Source: Bacillus sp. cl95
GTDB taxonomy: Bacteria; Bacillota; Bacilli; Bacillales; Cytobacillaceae
Direction of reading: 5' to 3'
Assembly (NCBI RefSeq): GCF_900115925.1
Contig: NZ_FOYF01000003.1
Span: 559,530-623,529 of the forward strand
DNA: 64,000 nt
Under the pieces are notes generated by a model that saw only the letters and a program-made list of their open reading frames with translations, did no database searches and was not told where the DNA came from. Numbering within the stretch: position 1 is the stretch's first letter; the number at the start of each line of letters is the position of its first letter. A program made the position numbers and the translations under genes. Shown piece by piece: positions 10,041-18,469 of this stretch.

Positions 10041-11873
10041 TTGAAACCCATGCTTCCAACGTTGTCATTCAACATCCCAAATCTTCCCGATTTCTTCCAC
10101 GAAGTTAAGTACGACGGCTTTCGTGCTATTTTGTCTTGGGATGAAACAGGTATCGAAATCATGAGCAGAAATGGGAAGTCTTTGCTCTCTAACTTTCCTG
10201 AAATACGCCTTTTTTTAGAAAAAAATGCAGAATTACTTAAGCCCTTCCTTCCTTTCATGTTTGACTGTGAACTTGTTTGCTTGAGTAATCCCTTTCGAGC
10301 TGATTTCTCGGCCTTGCAAGTAAGAGGGCGCTTAAAAGCTAAAAAGACTATTGAGGAATATGCCGTATCTCGTCCATGCCACCTTATGATATTCGACCTT
10401 TTACTTCTCAAAGGTCAATCTTATAAGGAAAAACCTTACGATATGCGAAAAGAAGCTTTGAAGGAGTTCTTCCAGGCAGCTGGCTTTCATCTACATACTG
10501 ACAATTTTTCAGAACAACTCTTACAATTTGTGAAACCTAATGAAGACTATTCGGAATTAATGGGGAAAATCGAGCTATATGATGGTGAAGGTATTGTATC
10601 AAAGAAGAAGACAAGTACATGGGAAGAAGGAAAACGATCGTTAGATTGGATTAAATCAAAAAACTGGAAGTATGTAGATTGCTTTGTGACCGCATATGAA
10701 AAGTCAAATGGCTATTTCCACCTTGCTATTTATAAAGAAAAAAGAATCGTGAAAATAGGTCAAGTACTTTTCGGACTAAAGCCTGATGAAAAGCAGGCCC
10801 TTTTGCAGATAATAAAAGGAAATAAAAAAAGTGAAGACGACCATTTTCTATACATAGATCCATCTATTTGTCTTCAAGTAAAATATCTTGAAATTTTCGA
10901 AAATCAACTTAGAGAACCTCATTTTCACCAATTCCTTTTTCATCGAATACCAGAGGATTGTACATACGAGGTTTTCCAAAGACAACAGAAAAATCTGCCT
11001 GAGCAATTGGAAATGACTCACCCCGAAAAACCTATATGGCATAAGATTGATATTAAAAAAATTGATTATGTAGACTATCTACGGGGTGTTTCACCATATA
11101 TGCTTCCATTTCTTAAGAACCGTTTGTTAACAAGCATTCGATTTCCCCATGGCATAACTGACGAGGCCTTTTTTCAAAAAAACTGTCCTGATTATGCCCC
11201 AGAGTTTGTCGAATCAATGAGCCATGAAGGGATTAGGTACATTGTATGCAATAACTTAGAAACACTCATTTGGCTTGGTAATCAGTTAGCCATTGAATTG
11301 CACATCCCTTTTCAGGAAGGGAATTCCGATCAACCTGATGAAATCGTCTTTGATTTAGATCCACCCTCTACGGATTTTTTTCATCTGGCGATCAAAGCCG
11401 CTCAATTACTGAAAGTTACGTTAGATAGCTTGAATTTGACAAGTTTTGTTAAGACATCGGGCAATAAGGGGATTCAGGTTTACATCCCGTTGCCAAAAAA
11501 GACATTTACTTATGAACAAACGGGTATGTTTACAAGTTTTATGGCCGATTTCCTTGTAACGTCTGACCCTGAATCGTTTACGATTGAAAGATTAAAGAAA
11601 AATCGAGGCAGAAGGCTTTATATTGATTATCTTCAGCACGGAGAAGGTAAAACTTTGATCGCGCCATACTCGGCAAGAGGTAATGATTTTGGTGGTGTTG
11701 CGACACCATTATATTGGAATGAAGTAACGGAAAAACTGGGGATAGAAGATTTTAACATAAAAAACACCCTTGAAAGGCTCAAGAATGTAGGAGATCCCTT
11801 TAATAATTATGAACAAGCAAGGGAAAATCAATCTTTTTCACAAATCTTACAAATGCTTGAGGAAAGAAAATAG
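10041..11873 (+). CDS. ligD: ATP-dependent DNA ligase D (ligase-polymerase)
   Basis: 610 residues from a TTG preceded by GGGAGGGG with 6-nt spacing. The ligase domain comes first, with the nucleotidyl lysine in EVKYDGFRA (K23) and IELYDGEGIVSKKK. The archaeo-eukaryotic primase-type polymerase domain follows (about 320-600), with the metal-binding VFDLDPP and KTSGNKGIQVYIPL. There is no N-terminal phosphoesterase domain, as is usual for Bacillus LigD. It works with Ku, divergently encoded about 130 bp away, in non-homologous end joining. Confidence 0.96.
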   Translation: MKPMLPTLSFNIPNLPDFFHEVKYDGFRAILSWDETGIEIMSRNGKSLLSNFPEIRLFLEKNAELLKPFLPFMFDCELVCLSNPFRADFSALQVRGRLKAKKTIEEYAVSRPCHLMIFDLLLLKGQSYKEKPYDMRKEALKEFFQAAGFHLHTDNFSEQLLQFVKPNEDYSELMGKIELYDGEGIVSKKKTSTWEEGKRSLDWIKSKNWKYVDCFVTAYEKSNGYFHLAIYKEKRIVKIGQVLFGLKPDEKQALLQIIKGNKKSEDDHFLYIDPSICLQVKYLEIFENQLREPHFHQFLFHRIPEDCTYEVFQRQQKNLPEQLEMTHPEKPIWHKIDIKKIDYVDYLRGVSPYMLPFLKNRLLTSIRFPHGITDEAFFQKNCPDYAPEFVESMSHEGIRYIVCNNLETLIWLGNQLAIELHIPFQEGNSDQPDEIVFDLDPPSTDFFHLAIKAAQLLKVTLDSLNLTSFVKTSGNKGIQVYIPLPKKTFTYEQTGMFTSFMADFLVTSDPESFTIERLKKNRGRRLYIDYLQHGEGKTLIAPYSARGNDFGGVATPLYWNEVTEKLGIEDFNIKNTLERLKNVGDPFNNYEQARENQSFSQILQMLEERK

Positions 11874-11877
11874 AAAA

Positions 11878-11900
11878 GAGGATAGAGTTTCTCTATCCTC
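11878..11900. terminator. Convergent terminator ligD/dapF
   Basis: Perfect 10-bp stem GAGGATAGAG/CTCTATCCTC with TTT loop between the two converging genes. T-tracts are weak on both sides. Confidence 0.6.
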
Positions 11901-12876
11901 ACATCCAATCCTTTAATAATGTTTGGACTTCGGTTTGAAGCTTACTGAAAATTCCCTGCTCTTCTAATTCGTTCTTCCTGACCACTTGATAGGAAGACAT
12001 AGAGTTTTCGACATCGACCGTACACTTAAATAAATATGTCGCATTACCGATTAAGTCAATATGATAACGTCCATCTTCTTTATGAGCCACACATTGAACT
12101 TTTCCGCCATTATTATAAACATTGACCTCTTTCTCGAATTCATTGATTCCTTTTATACATGTAACCAGTGTTGAAGCAGACATGGCTGTCCCACATGCAT
12201 TCGTAAAGCCTACTCCTCTTTCGAAAGTACGGACATATATATGACCGGGCTTTAAGTCTTTTACAAAACTCACATTAACACCATCTGGACAAAACTCATT
12301 TGGTCCGTTAAGATATTCACTGATTTTCTTTTGTTCATCGGAAATGACTTGTTCGGTTTTAACGATCGCTACTAAATGCGGATTAGGGACCGCTAATGCT
12401 GAAAACTCCACAGAATCTGAAATTCCTGGAATCCTGTCAAACATAAGCTCCGTCTTTTCTATATTCAAAGGTAAGTCTTTCGTTTGTAAAGAAACTGGAG
12501 ATATTTCTACCTGATAAGTAGCAACTTCAGGATACATCTCCTCTCTCTTTTCAACCTTCAAATCCGCTTTCATTGTCTCGACTACCGCTTTGTTTATTCC
12601 TTTTAGTTCACAAACGTATCTAGCGACGCATCTAAGACCGTTTCCGCACATCGAAGCTTCTGACCCGTCTGCATTAAAAACACGCATTCTAGCGTCTCCA
12701 CGGTTACTTTCTAGAACAAATAGTATTCCATCTGCACCAATTCCGTTTTTACGGTCACATAATAGTTGTGTCAAACGACTTCTTTCACTTTCTGTAAATG
12801 AATATGGATGGCTGATTTCATCAATTAATAAGAAGTCATTCCCAGATCCATGGCACTTTATCAATTCATATTCCAC
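11899..12876 (-). CDS. dapF: Diaminopimelate epimerase, long form
   Basis: About 325 residues. I prefer the GTG at 12876 because GGAGG lies 8 nt before it; the ATG at 12891 has only AAGGA. The enzyme interconverts LL- and meso-diaminopimelate for lysine and peptidoglycan synthesis. Both catalytic cysteines are visible, in ASMCGNGLRC and FTNACGTAMS, although the second motif differs from the usual GETxACGTG. About 40 C-terminal residues exceed the roughly 284-residue B. subtilis protein. It is a stand-alone gene convergent with ligD. Confidence 0.88.
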   Translation of the reverse strand: MEYELIKCHGSGNDFLLIDEISHPYSFTESERSRLTQLLCDRKNGIGADGILFVLESNRGDARMRVFNADGSEASMCGNGLRCVARYVCELKGINKAVVETMKADLKVEKREEMYPEVATYQVEISPVSLQTKDLPLNIEKTELMFDRIPGISDSVEFSALAVPNPHLVAIVKTEQVISDEQKKISEYLNGPNEFCPDGVNVSFVKDLKPGHIYVRTFERGVGFTNACGTAMSASTLVTCIKGINEFEKEVNVYNNGGKVQCVAHKEDGRYHIDLIGNATYLFKCTVDVENSMSSYQVVRKNELEEQGIFSKLQTEVQTLLKDWM

Positions 12877-12941
12877 ACTAAATTCCTCCATTGTGATTTC
12901 CTTATGAACATAAGATACTATCTATAAATGTAAAAAGAAAG

Positions 12942-12962
12942 CCTGACGATTTCTTCGTCAGG
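12942..12962 (-). terminator. Terminator of the EAL/HDOD gene
   Basis: CCTGACGA/TCGTCAGG stem followed on the minus strand by CTTTCTTTTT. Confidence 0.8.
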
Positions 12963-12966
12963 TTCT

Positions 12967-14211
12967 TTATGCTTTGCCCATTTCCATTTTCATTAAGTTA
13001 TTAGACCAATTTATTGCTTCTTGGTAATAGTGAAGCAAATCCTCTTCGATTAGTCCAAGTTTTTCACAGTGATGATTGACGGATTCCCAATCACCTTTTT
13101 CAATTGCGACACTTAGATCTAAAGCGTCCTTATAATGATTTTGCTTTCCTTTTAAGGCATCACATATATCCTCTTGGAGCGGTAAGTCATGCAGCACTTT
13201 TTCCATTGGCATACTTAGCATTGTATCCATCATAGAGAACATTCCTGTCATAAAAATGGCAGACACATTGTCTGGATTGTTCATTTTTACAGCGATATAT
13301 TCACACATTTTGGCACGAGTCAAACACATGCTCGTCATTTCTCTAGATAATCCTTGCTTATTTGAAGCAGTTTCTCTAACAGCTAGTACATAAATCCATT
13401 TTCTAATTTCAATTAGGCCCAGCATAACAATAGCCTGACGTATAGAATTAATCTTATTCCGAGGTCTATATGAAGGTGAATTTATCAATTTTAATAATTT
13501 GTAGGATAGTGAGAGATCTTGTTCTATCAATTTCGTAATCAAGTCGATACTTTGTTCGGACTCGGAAAGATGGGCAATTATTTGATAATATGATTGAAAA
13601 TAAGAAGGCACATCATGGGTGGATACAATCACCGGTTGAGAAAAAAAGTATCCTTGATAATAGTCATAACCTTCATTCTTGGCAGATTCAAATTCTTCTC
13701 TTGTTTCAATTTTTTCTGCCAACAATTTTTTATTAAGCCGCTTGGCAATAAGTTCAATTACTTGTCTCATTTTTTCATTTGTTTGTCTAAAATCCACTTT
13801 AATGATATCAGCATGTTGGATAAGTGGTATACAATAAGGATTTTTATCATTAAAAACAAAATCATCCAATGCAATTTGATAACCGAGTTCTTTCAGTTCC
13901 TTGCAAATATTTAACAATCCTTGATTGAGCTCCACTGTCTCTAGAATTTCAACGACAATTTCACTGGGTCTAAAGTATGTAGGAAGTCTTAGTTGTAGTA
14001 AATTTTCCGTAAAATTAATGAAGCATGGCTTCCCATTGGAAAGTTCATCAATACCTATATTCATGAAAGAATTTATGATCACATCAGTAGTAGCTTCATC
14101 ACCATTTATCTCTGAAAAACGATTGATTTGACTACTTCGATATAGTAGTTCATAGGCAAAAACTTCCTCATTTACTGTGAAGATTGGCTGCCTGGCTACA
14201 AAAACCTCCAT
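12967..14211 (-). CDS. EAL-HDOD signalling protein, YuxH-like
   Basis: About 414 residues from the ATG at 14211 (GGGGGAT upstream, MEVFVARQPIF). The N-terminal half is an EAL domain in which the metal and catalytic motifs are eroded: ELLYR stands for EAL-LR, and the DDFGTG loop reads DDFVFND. It probably does not hydrolyse c-di-GMP. The C-terminal HDOD domain (about 200-390) lacks phosphohydrolase HD residues. This architecture matches B. subtilis YuxH; the role is unknown, possibly nucleotide-responsive scaffolding. Confidence 0.85.
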   Translation of the reverse strand: MEVFVARQPIFTVNEEVFAYELLYRSSQINRFSEINGDEATTDVIINSFMNIGIDELSNGKPCFINFTENLLQLRLPTYFRPSEIVVEILETVELNQGLLNICKELKELGYQIALDDFVFNDKNPYCIPLIQHADIIKVDFRQTNEKMRQVIELIAKRLNKKLLAEKIETREEFESAKNEGYDYYQGYFFSQPVIVSTHDVPSYFQSYYQIIAHLSESEQSIDLITKLIEQDLSLSYKLLKLINSPSYRPRNKINSIRQAIVMLGLIEIRKWIYVLAVRETASNKQGLSREMTSMCLTRAKMCEYIAVKMNNPDNVSAIFMTGMFSMMDTMLSMPMEKVLHDLPLQEDICDALKGKQNHYKDALDLSVAIEKGDWESVNHHCEKLGLIEEDLLHYYQEAINWSNNLMKMEMGKA

Positions 14212-14376
14212 TGATAATCCCCCATTCAAAACTGGCAAATTACCCCTATCTTGCAGATAAAGCTTTAATCCGCCTAACGAAAACATTTTCTTATTTTTAA
14301 TTATGCTGAATTTCGCATATTTTGTAAATACAATCTCTCATTTTTTGCCGTATTTTGTAAGAATTCGTCTATTATT

Positions 14377-15171
14377 TTACAAATATTCCTTCAACAGCAT
14401 ACTCACACAAACCAATCTTTCTGAATCTAGTAAATTTTCATCAAAAGTTAAAACCGGTGTATTTGGATCGGGAAAACGTTTATTCCATTCTACGGATAAC
14501 CATCCCTTCCTTAAGCGAGCCAATCTTTTACCATCACGAACAATTTGATCATCCATAAAAAAATAGGAACTATTGAGAACTCCAACCTGATTTCCATTTG
14601 ATGAAACGACCTCAGCATTTTTGCCGACTTGAAAAAAATTATCCTTATCCTTTTGGAAACTTCCCAAGTATTCATGATACTGACCATAAATATCCATTAA
14701 ACCCTTACTCTTTTTCAATATTATCGTGCTTAATATCGTTTCTTCATGATCAACAAGCTCATATTTAAGTGGATGATCGCTACCCGACAACAAGCTTTTC
14801 ACTTTAGCAGATAACTTATCCTTTTTTTGTTTTAAAGCAGCTACAAGATATCCATTAGGTTGAAAAAAAAGAATAGTGTCCTCTTCCTCTTCGGAATGAA
14901 GAATCAAAAACTCCCTACAATCCATCCATCTATAATATTCTTTCATGTTACATTTCTCGTTGGCCGAATCCAATGCCATTTTATTACGCTTTAAATACAG
15001 TTGGTAACTAGAATAACTATATATAAAAAAAGGCAGATTTAAGATTAACAGTTGTTCATTTCGGAACACAAATAAAGATAGTACCATAAAGAAAATTATA
15101 GGAAACAATGCAACAATACTTGCGTTTAATGAAAGATTTGCACTCTGTTTATAGTATTGATCTATTTTCAT
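14377..15171 (-). CDS. Hypothetical two-helix membrane protein
   Basis: 264 residues, not recognised. Two adjacent hydrophobic helices lie near the N-terminus (about residues 16-34 and 42-58, split by FRNEQ). A soluble mixed alpha/beta region follows, with several lysine/aspartate-rich stretches and an aromatic patch VEWNKRFPDPNTPVLTF near the end. The start MKIDQYY is preceded by a weak site. It has no clear operon partner: the gaps to both neighbours exceed 150 bp. Confidence 0.6.
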   Translation of the reverse strand: MKIDQYYKQSANLSLNASIVALFPIIFFMVLSLFVFRNEQLLILNLPFFIYSYSSYQLYLKRNKMALDSANEKCNMKEYYRWMDCREFLILHSEEEEDTILFFQPNGYLVAALKQKKDKLSAKVKSLLSGSDHPLKYELVDHEETILSTIILKKSKGLMDIYGQYHEYLGSFQKDKDNFFQVGKNAEVVSSNGNQVGVLNSSYFFMDDQIVRDGKRLARLRKGWLSVEWNKRFPDPNTPVLTFDENLLDSERLVCVSMLLKEYL

Positions 15172-15275
15172 ATGACGAGCCCCTATCCAAAATCAATTAA
15201 TATATTCTATTAAAAAAATTGAAATTAAATGATAAATTACTAGAATAAATTTTAGGCTAAGGAGAATGATAACAA

Positions 15276-15306
15276 AGAAAGGCACAAGCTAAGTGCTCGT
15301 GCCTTT
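15276..15306. terminator. Hairpin downstream of the DUF4870 gene
   Basis: Perfect 9-bp stem GAAAGGCAC/GTGCCTTTC with a 13-base loop. The U-tract is short, so termination is likely but not certain. Confidence 0.55.
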
Positions 15307-15334
15307 CAACGATGATCACAAGAGATGCTATCTA

Positions 15335-15655
15335 CTAAAGTAAACGAAATACGAGTGGCATACGATAATGTTGTCCTTCAAATGCTTTAATGGCCGCAAC
15401 AATATTGAAAATAAAAGCCAATGTTCCAACAATCCATAATGCAAGGAATCCAATAACAATAATTGTCAGAAGTCCACTCACAAACATATAGACAGTGTAG
15501 GAAATCATAAAGTTAAAATACTCTCGACCATGATAGTCAATAAAAGATGATTCATCCTTCTTGAAGAGCCAGATTAAAAGCGGACCCAATATTGGAACAA
15601 AGAAATTAAGTACATAAATGGCCGCTGCAAGTAATTTTTCATCATTCTTTGGCAT
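15335..15655 (-). CDS. DUF4870 small membrane protein
   Basis: 106 residues with three hydrophobic helices. The family-typical stretches are AAAIYVLNFFVPILGPLLIWL, SFIDYHGREYFNFMISY and IFNIVAAIKAFEGQHYRMP. AGGAGG-type sequence (TTTTAGGAGGC) lies upstream of the ATG. The family is related to Tic20-like integral proteins; no function is established. It is monocistronic. Confidence 0.85.
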   Translation of the reverse strand: MPKNDEKLLAAAIYVLNFFVPILGPLLIWLFKKDESSFIDYHGREYFNFMISYTVYMFVSGLLTIIVIGFLALWIVGTLAFIFNIVAAIKAFEGQHYRMPLVFRLL

Positions 15656-15863
15656 TTTTTAGCCTCCTAAAAAATTCAATCTATATTATTACTACGTTAA
15701 GGTGTGGTATAAGTTTCATCTCTTTTTATTTTGCATAAACTGTTTAGAAAGAAGATTGGCAAGAAACCAATCCTTCAACATTAGTTCGATTGAAAGTTTC
15801 CATATCACTTTGTTAAAATGAAAAGAAAAGTTTTTGCACCTTATACATGAGGAATGGTTTAAT

Positions 15864-16991
15864 ATGACTTCAATACTCTTAAAGAATGCGACAATTTATC
15901 CAATCACTTCAGAACCAATTCTAAATAGTGATCTATTGATAGAAAATGGTAAAATCAGCAAGATAGGAAAGAATCTGGTTATAGATTCAACGGTTAAGAT
16001 AATTGATTGCAATAATAAATATCTGTTCCCAGGCTTTATTGATGTCCACACACATTTAGGTTTATATGATGAAGGCACAGGCTGGGCAGGAAACGATGCG
16101 AATGAAACAGTTGAACCCCTAAGTCCCCATATAAGGGCCATTGATGGTGTTTACCCGCTCGACGTTGCCTTTTCAGATGCAGTGAAATATGGAATTACTA
16201 CCGTACATGTCATGCCAGGAAGCGCGAATGTCATTGGTGGAACAACCTCCGTAATTAAAACAGCTGGAAAAAACATCAAAAAAATGATTGTAAAAGAAAT
16301 AGCTGGGTTAAAGATCGCTCTTGGCGAGAACCCAAAGCGGATTCATAGTCACGGCAACAATGATTCCATCACAAGAATGGGGATCATGGGAATGCTCCGT
16401 GAGGCCTTCTATAATGCGCTACATGCAAATAACCCCGACTTCTTAAGAAATGCACCTTTGGTTATGGCTTTAAAGAAGGAGATTCCCGTCAGAGTTCATG
16501 CGCATAGAGCAGACGATATTATTACTGCTATTCGACTTGCGGAAGAGTTTAATCTCGATTTAAGAATTGAACACTGTACAGAAGGGCACCTGATTGCAGA
16601 GGAACTTGCAGGACTAGATTTAAAAGTTTCTGTTGGTCCGACTCTCACAAGAAGGTCGAAAATTGAACTTAAAAACAAGACATGGAAAACATATAATGAA
16701 TTGACGAGAGTTGGTGTCGAAGTGTCCATCACAACAGACCATCCTTATACACCAATTCAATATTTAAATTTATGTGCTGCCCTTGCCGTTCGTGAAGGAT
16801 TATCCGAACAGAAAGCTTTAGAAGGTATTACCATCCTGCCTGCAAGAAACCTTAGAGTTGACAATCAACTTGGAAGTATAGAAGAAGGAAAAGATGCCGA
16901 TCTTGTTCTATGGAGCCATCATCCTTTCCACTTTTTATCCAAGCCTAAATGGACGATGATTGCCGGAGAATTTGTATATCAGGAAAATTAA
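15864..16991 (+). CDS. Metal-dependent amidohydrolase (imidazolonepropionase-like)
   Basis: About 375 residues from the ATG at 15864 (GAGGAA 9 nt upstream); an ATG 30 bp earlier has no site. The metal-binding HxH lies in FIDVHTHLGLYD (about 56-67). Further histidines in RVHAHRADD and LRIEHCTEGH and an Asp in ITTDHPYTP complete the amidohydrolase TIM-barrel set. The N-terminal NATIYPIT and C-terminal EGKDADLVLW beta-sandwich pieces are typical. The substrate (an amide, lactam or dipeptide) is unknown. Single gene. Confidence 0.85.
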   Translation: MTSILLKNATIYPITSEPILNSDLLIENGKISKIGKNLVIDSTVKIIDCNNKYLFPGFIDVHTHLGLYDEGTGWAGNDANETVEPLSPHIRAIDGVYPLDVAFSDAVKYGITTVHVMPGSANVIGGTTSVIKTAGKNIKKMIVKEIAGLKIALGENPKRIHSHGNNDSITRMGIMGMLREAFYNALHANNPDFLRNAPLVMALKKEIPVRVHAHRADDIITAIRLAEEFNLDLRIEHCTEGHLIAEELAGLDLKVSVGPTLTRRSKIELKNKTWKTYNELTRVGVEVSITTDHPYTPIQYLNLCAALAVREGLSEQKALEGITILPARNLRVDNQLGSIEEGKDADLVLWSHHPFHFLSKPKWTMIAGEFVYQEN

Positions 16992-17032
16992 TAGATTGTA
17001 GAAATTTGGCATAAAAAAGCAGAAAATATCCG

Positions 17033-17066
17033 CGAAAAAACTATTTCTTTTTCGAAGATTTTTTTG
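17033..17066 (+). terminator. Weak terminator of the amidohydrolase gene
   Basis: CGAAAAA/TTTTTCG stem, then AAGA and seven T. Confidence 0.5.
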
Positions 17067-17159
17067 TATGATATTCTAAGTGTTAAGAAAACAAATATGA
17101 AAAAAATATGTTTGTAATATAAAATTAATACTTAACGTTTAAGATACAATGTAATAGGG

Positions 17160-17256
17160 AAGGCAAATGGTGCGCCACCAGTTTACTGGTTCTAGTGGGT
17201 TCGATTCCCACCCCGAAATTTTTTATCTTCACAAAAAATTTCGAGGGTGGATCTAT
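17160..17256 (+). promoter_or_regulatory. Structured leader with tRNA T-arm-like hairpin before a GNAT gene
   Basis: In order: GGTG/CACC (17169-17179) overlapping ACCAG/CTGGT (17077-equivalent 17177-17190), so the two exclude each other; GTGGG-TTCGATT-CCCAC (17195-17211), identical in form to a tRNA T-arm; and GAAATTTTTT/AAAAAATTTC (17215-17242) extended by CCC/GGG. No acceptor or anticodon arm can be drawn, so it is not a tRNA. It may be a regulatory leader or a tRNA-derived relic. Confidence 0.45.
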
Positions 17257-17299
17257 ACTTTTGTATGGAATTGGACTGCCCAGAATTGGAGGGATACTC

Positions 17300-17860
17300 A
17301 TGCTCAAAAAACGTGATCTTCACGAAAGCCATGTTTTGTTTGACTTGATGACGCACCCCGATGTCTTCCCTTTCGTGCGCCATAAAGCAGATACCTATGA
17401 TGAATTCTTATTTATGACCAAACAAACCATTGAGGCTGAAGAGCGTGGTGAATTGATCTCAAGGACTATCCTGGACGAATGGGGTAATCCGATTGGGACT
17501 ATCAATTTGTTTGATATTGAAGACGGTGCCGGATTTTTAGGCACGTGGTTAGGCAAGCCCTATCATGGCAAAGGCTACAACAACCCAGCTAAAGATGCCT
17601 TTTTTGATGAATTGTTTTATCAATTAGGAATCGAAACCGTTTTTATGAGAATACGTAAAGTAAACATTCGTTCACTTAAGGCTGCTGAGAAATTACCTTA
17701 TGCTATAAAAGCAAATGAGACTCGCCCATTAGTGTATAGTCAACTTAATGCAGATGCTGAAATATATGATCTCTATGAGATTTCCAAAGACCAATACACA
17801 TTGCATGTAAAACGTAATGGTTCCATGCATGAAGAACCATCACATCTTCTTGAAGCATAA
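17300..17860 (+). CDS. GNAT-family N-acetyltransferase
   Basis: About 186 residues from the ATG at 17300, which has GGAGGG 6 nt upstream; longer in-frame starts read through the leader hairpins. The RimJ/RimL-like fold is suggested by GNPIGTINLFDI, the acetyl-CoA loop region FLGTWLGKPYHGKGYN and NIRSLKAAEKL, where an Asn/Ala-type motif B is usual. The acceptor, a ribosomal protein N-terminus or a small amine, is unknown. Strong terminator after it. Confidence 0.82.
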   Translation: MLKKRDLHESHVLFDLMTHPDVFPFVRHKADTYDEFLFMTKQTIEAEERGELISRTILDEWGNPIGTINLFDIEDGAGFLGTWLGKPYHGKGYNNPAKDAFFDELFYQLGIETVFMRIRKVNIRSLKAAEKLPYAIKANETRPLVYSQLNADAEIYDLYEISKDQYTLHVKRNGSMHEEPSHLLEA

Positions 17861-17870
17861 TCTAAATTCC

Positions 17871-17900
17871 AAAAGACTAAATCATATGATTTAGTCTTTT
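17871..17900. terminator. Strong bidirectional terminator
   Basis: Perfect AAAAGACTAAATC/GATTTAGTCTTTT stem with ATAT loop. Confidence 0.9.
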
Positions 17901-17925
17901 TTCTGTGTTCCGCTATGAATTGGTT

Positions 17926-18072
17926 TCACTCTACTAACTCAGTAAATTCAGATGACATGCCCCTACATCTTAAGAAATCCTCGAGTTCTTCATCTGTTAC
18001 TGTTTCAAATCTGCCATCATGGAATAAAATCTGAGTTTGGTTAGGATTTATCCTGTTTAAGTCAAAGCTCAT
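17926..18072 (-). CDS. Small hypothetical protein, 48 aa
   Basis: Starts ATG with AAAGGTG nearby (spacing 7-8). The protein begins MSFDLNRINPNQTQILFHDG and ends GMSSEFTELVE, acidic and soluble. Not recognised. Support comes from the ribosome site, tight fit between terminators and codon use like the neighbours. Confidence 0.5.
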   Translation of the reverse strand: MSFDLNRINPNQTQILFHDGRFETVTDEELEDFLRCRGMSSEFTELVE

Positions 18073-18170
18073 ATTATCCACACCTTTTCATTTAGACTTA
18101 GGTCTATTTTTAACAATAACTTAGATTTCATTCTTAAAAATTGCACATTTCACAAATTTATAAAAATAAA

Positions 18171-18197
18171 AACTTCTTAATGATAATTTAAGAAGTT
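18171..18197 (-). terminator. Terminator of the YflJ-like gene
   Basis: AACTTCTTAA/TTAAGAAGTT perfect stem with a T-rich minus-strand exit. Confidence 0.8.
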
Positions 18198-18219
18198 TGG
18201 TTTACATAATAATGTTATG

Positions 18220-18375
18220 TTATTCTTTTGTGTTCGAATCACAATATTCAACATATAGATTTCTAATAATAGAGGTTTTATATAGCTCCAATTTTTTTCT
18301 TTCGATTGGGTGTTTAGATAGACCTTTCTGCTTTAGTTGTTGAATGAACCAACCTTTTGAATATTGATATGCCAT
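18220..18375 (-). CDS. DUF2639 (YflJ-like) small protein
   Basis: 51 residues, starting MAYQYSKGWFIQQLKQKG and containing RKKLELYKT. GAGGAGGAATCTTG precedes the ATG. The pattern SKGWFVxxLKxxG with a basic LELYKT stretch is that of the YflJ/DUF2639 family of short Bacillus proteins. Function unknown; family members are often sporulation-associated. Confidence 0.75.
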   Translation of the reverse strand: MAYQYSKGWFIQQLKQKGLSKHPIERKKLELYKTSIIRNLYVEYCDSNTKE

Positions 18376-18469
18376 CAAGATTCCTCCTCTATCTTACAGT
18401 CCTCCCTTTCAAATTATGTTTAGCTCGGAAGAACTATTCCTCTGAATAGGCAAAAAATAAGCAGTTAAT

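Noticed and set aside
9983..10411. Minus-strand ORF of 142 codons
   Set aside because: It is antisense to the ligase domain of ligD and has no ribosome site or recognisable fold.
17160..17222. A complete tRNA gene
   Set aside because: The T-arm is perfect but no 7-bp acceptor stem or 7-base anticodon loop can be drawn around it.
17239..17256. T-box antiterminator (GAGGGTGG)
   Set aside because: Only the first seven bases agree with AGGGTGGNACCGCG; no specifier stem was found.
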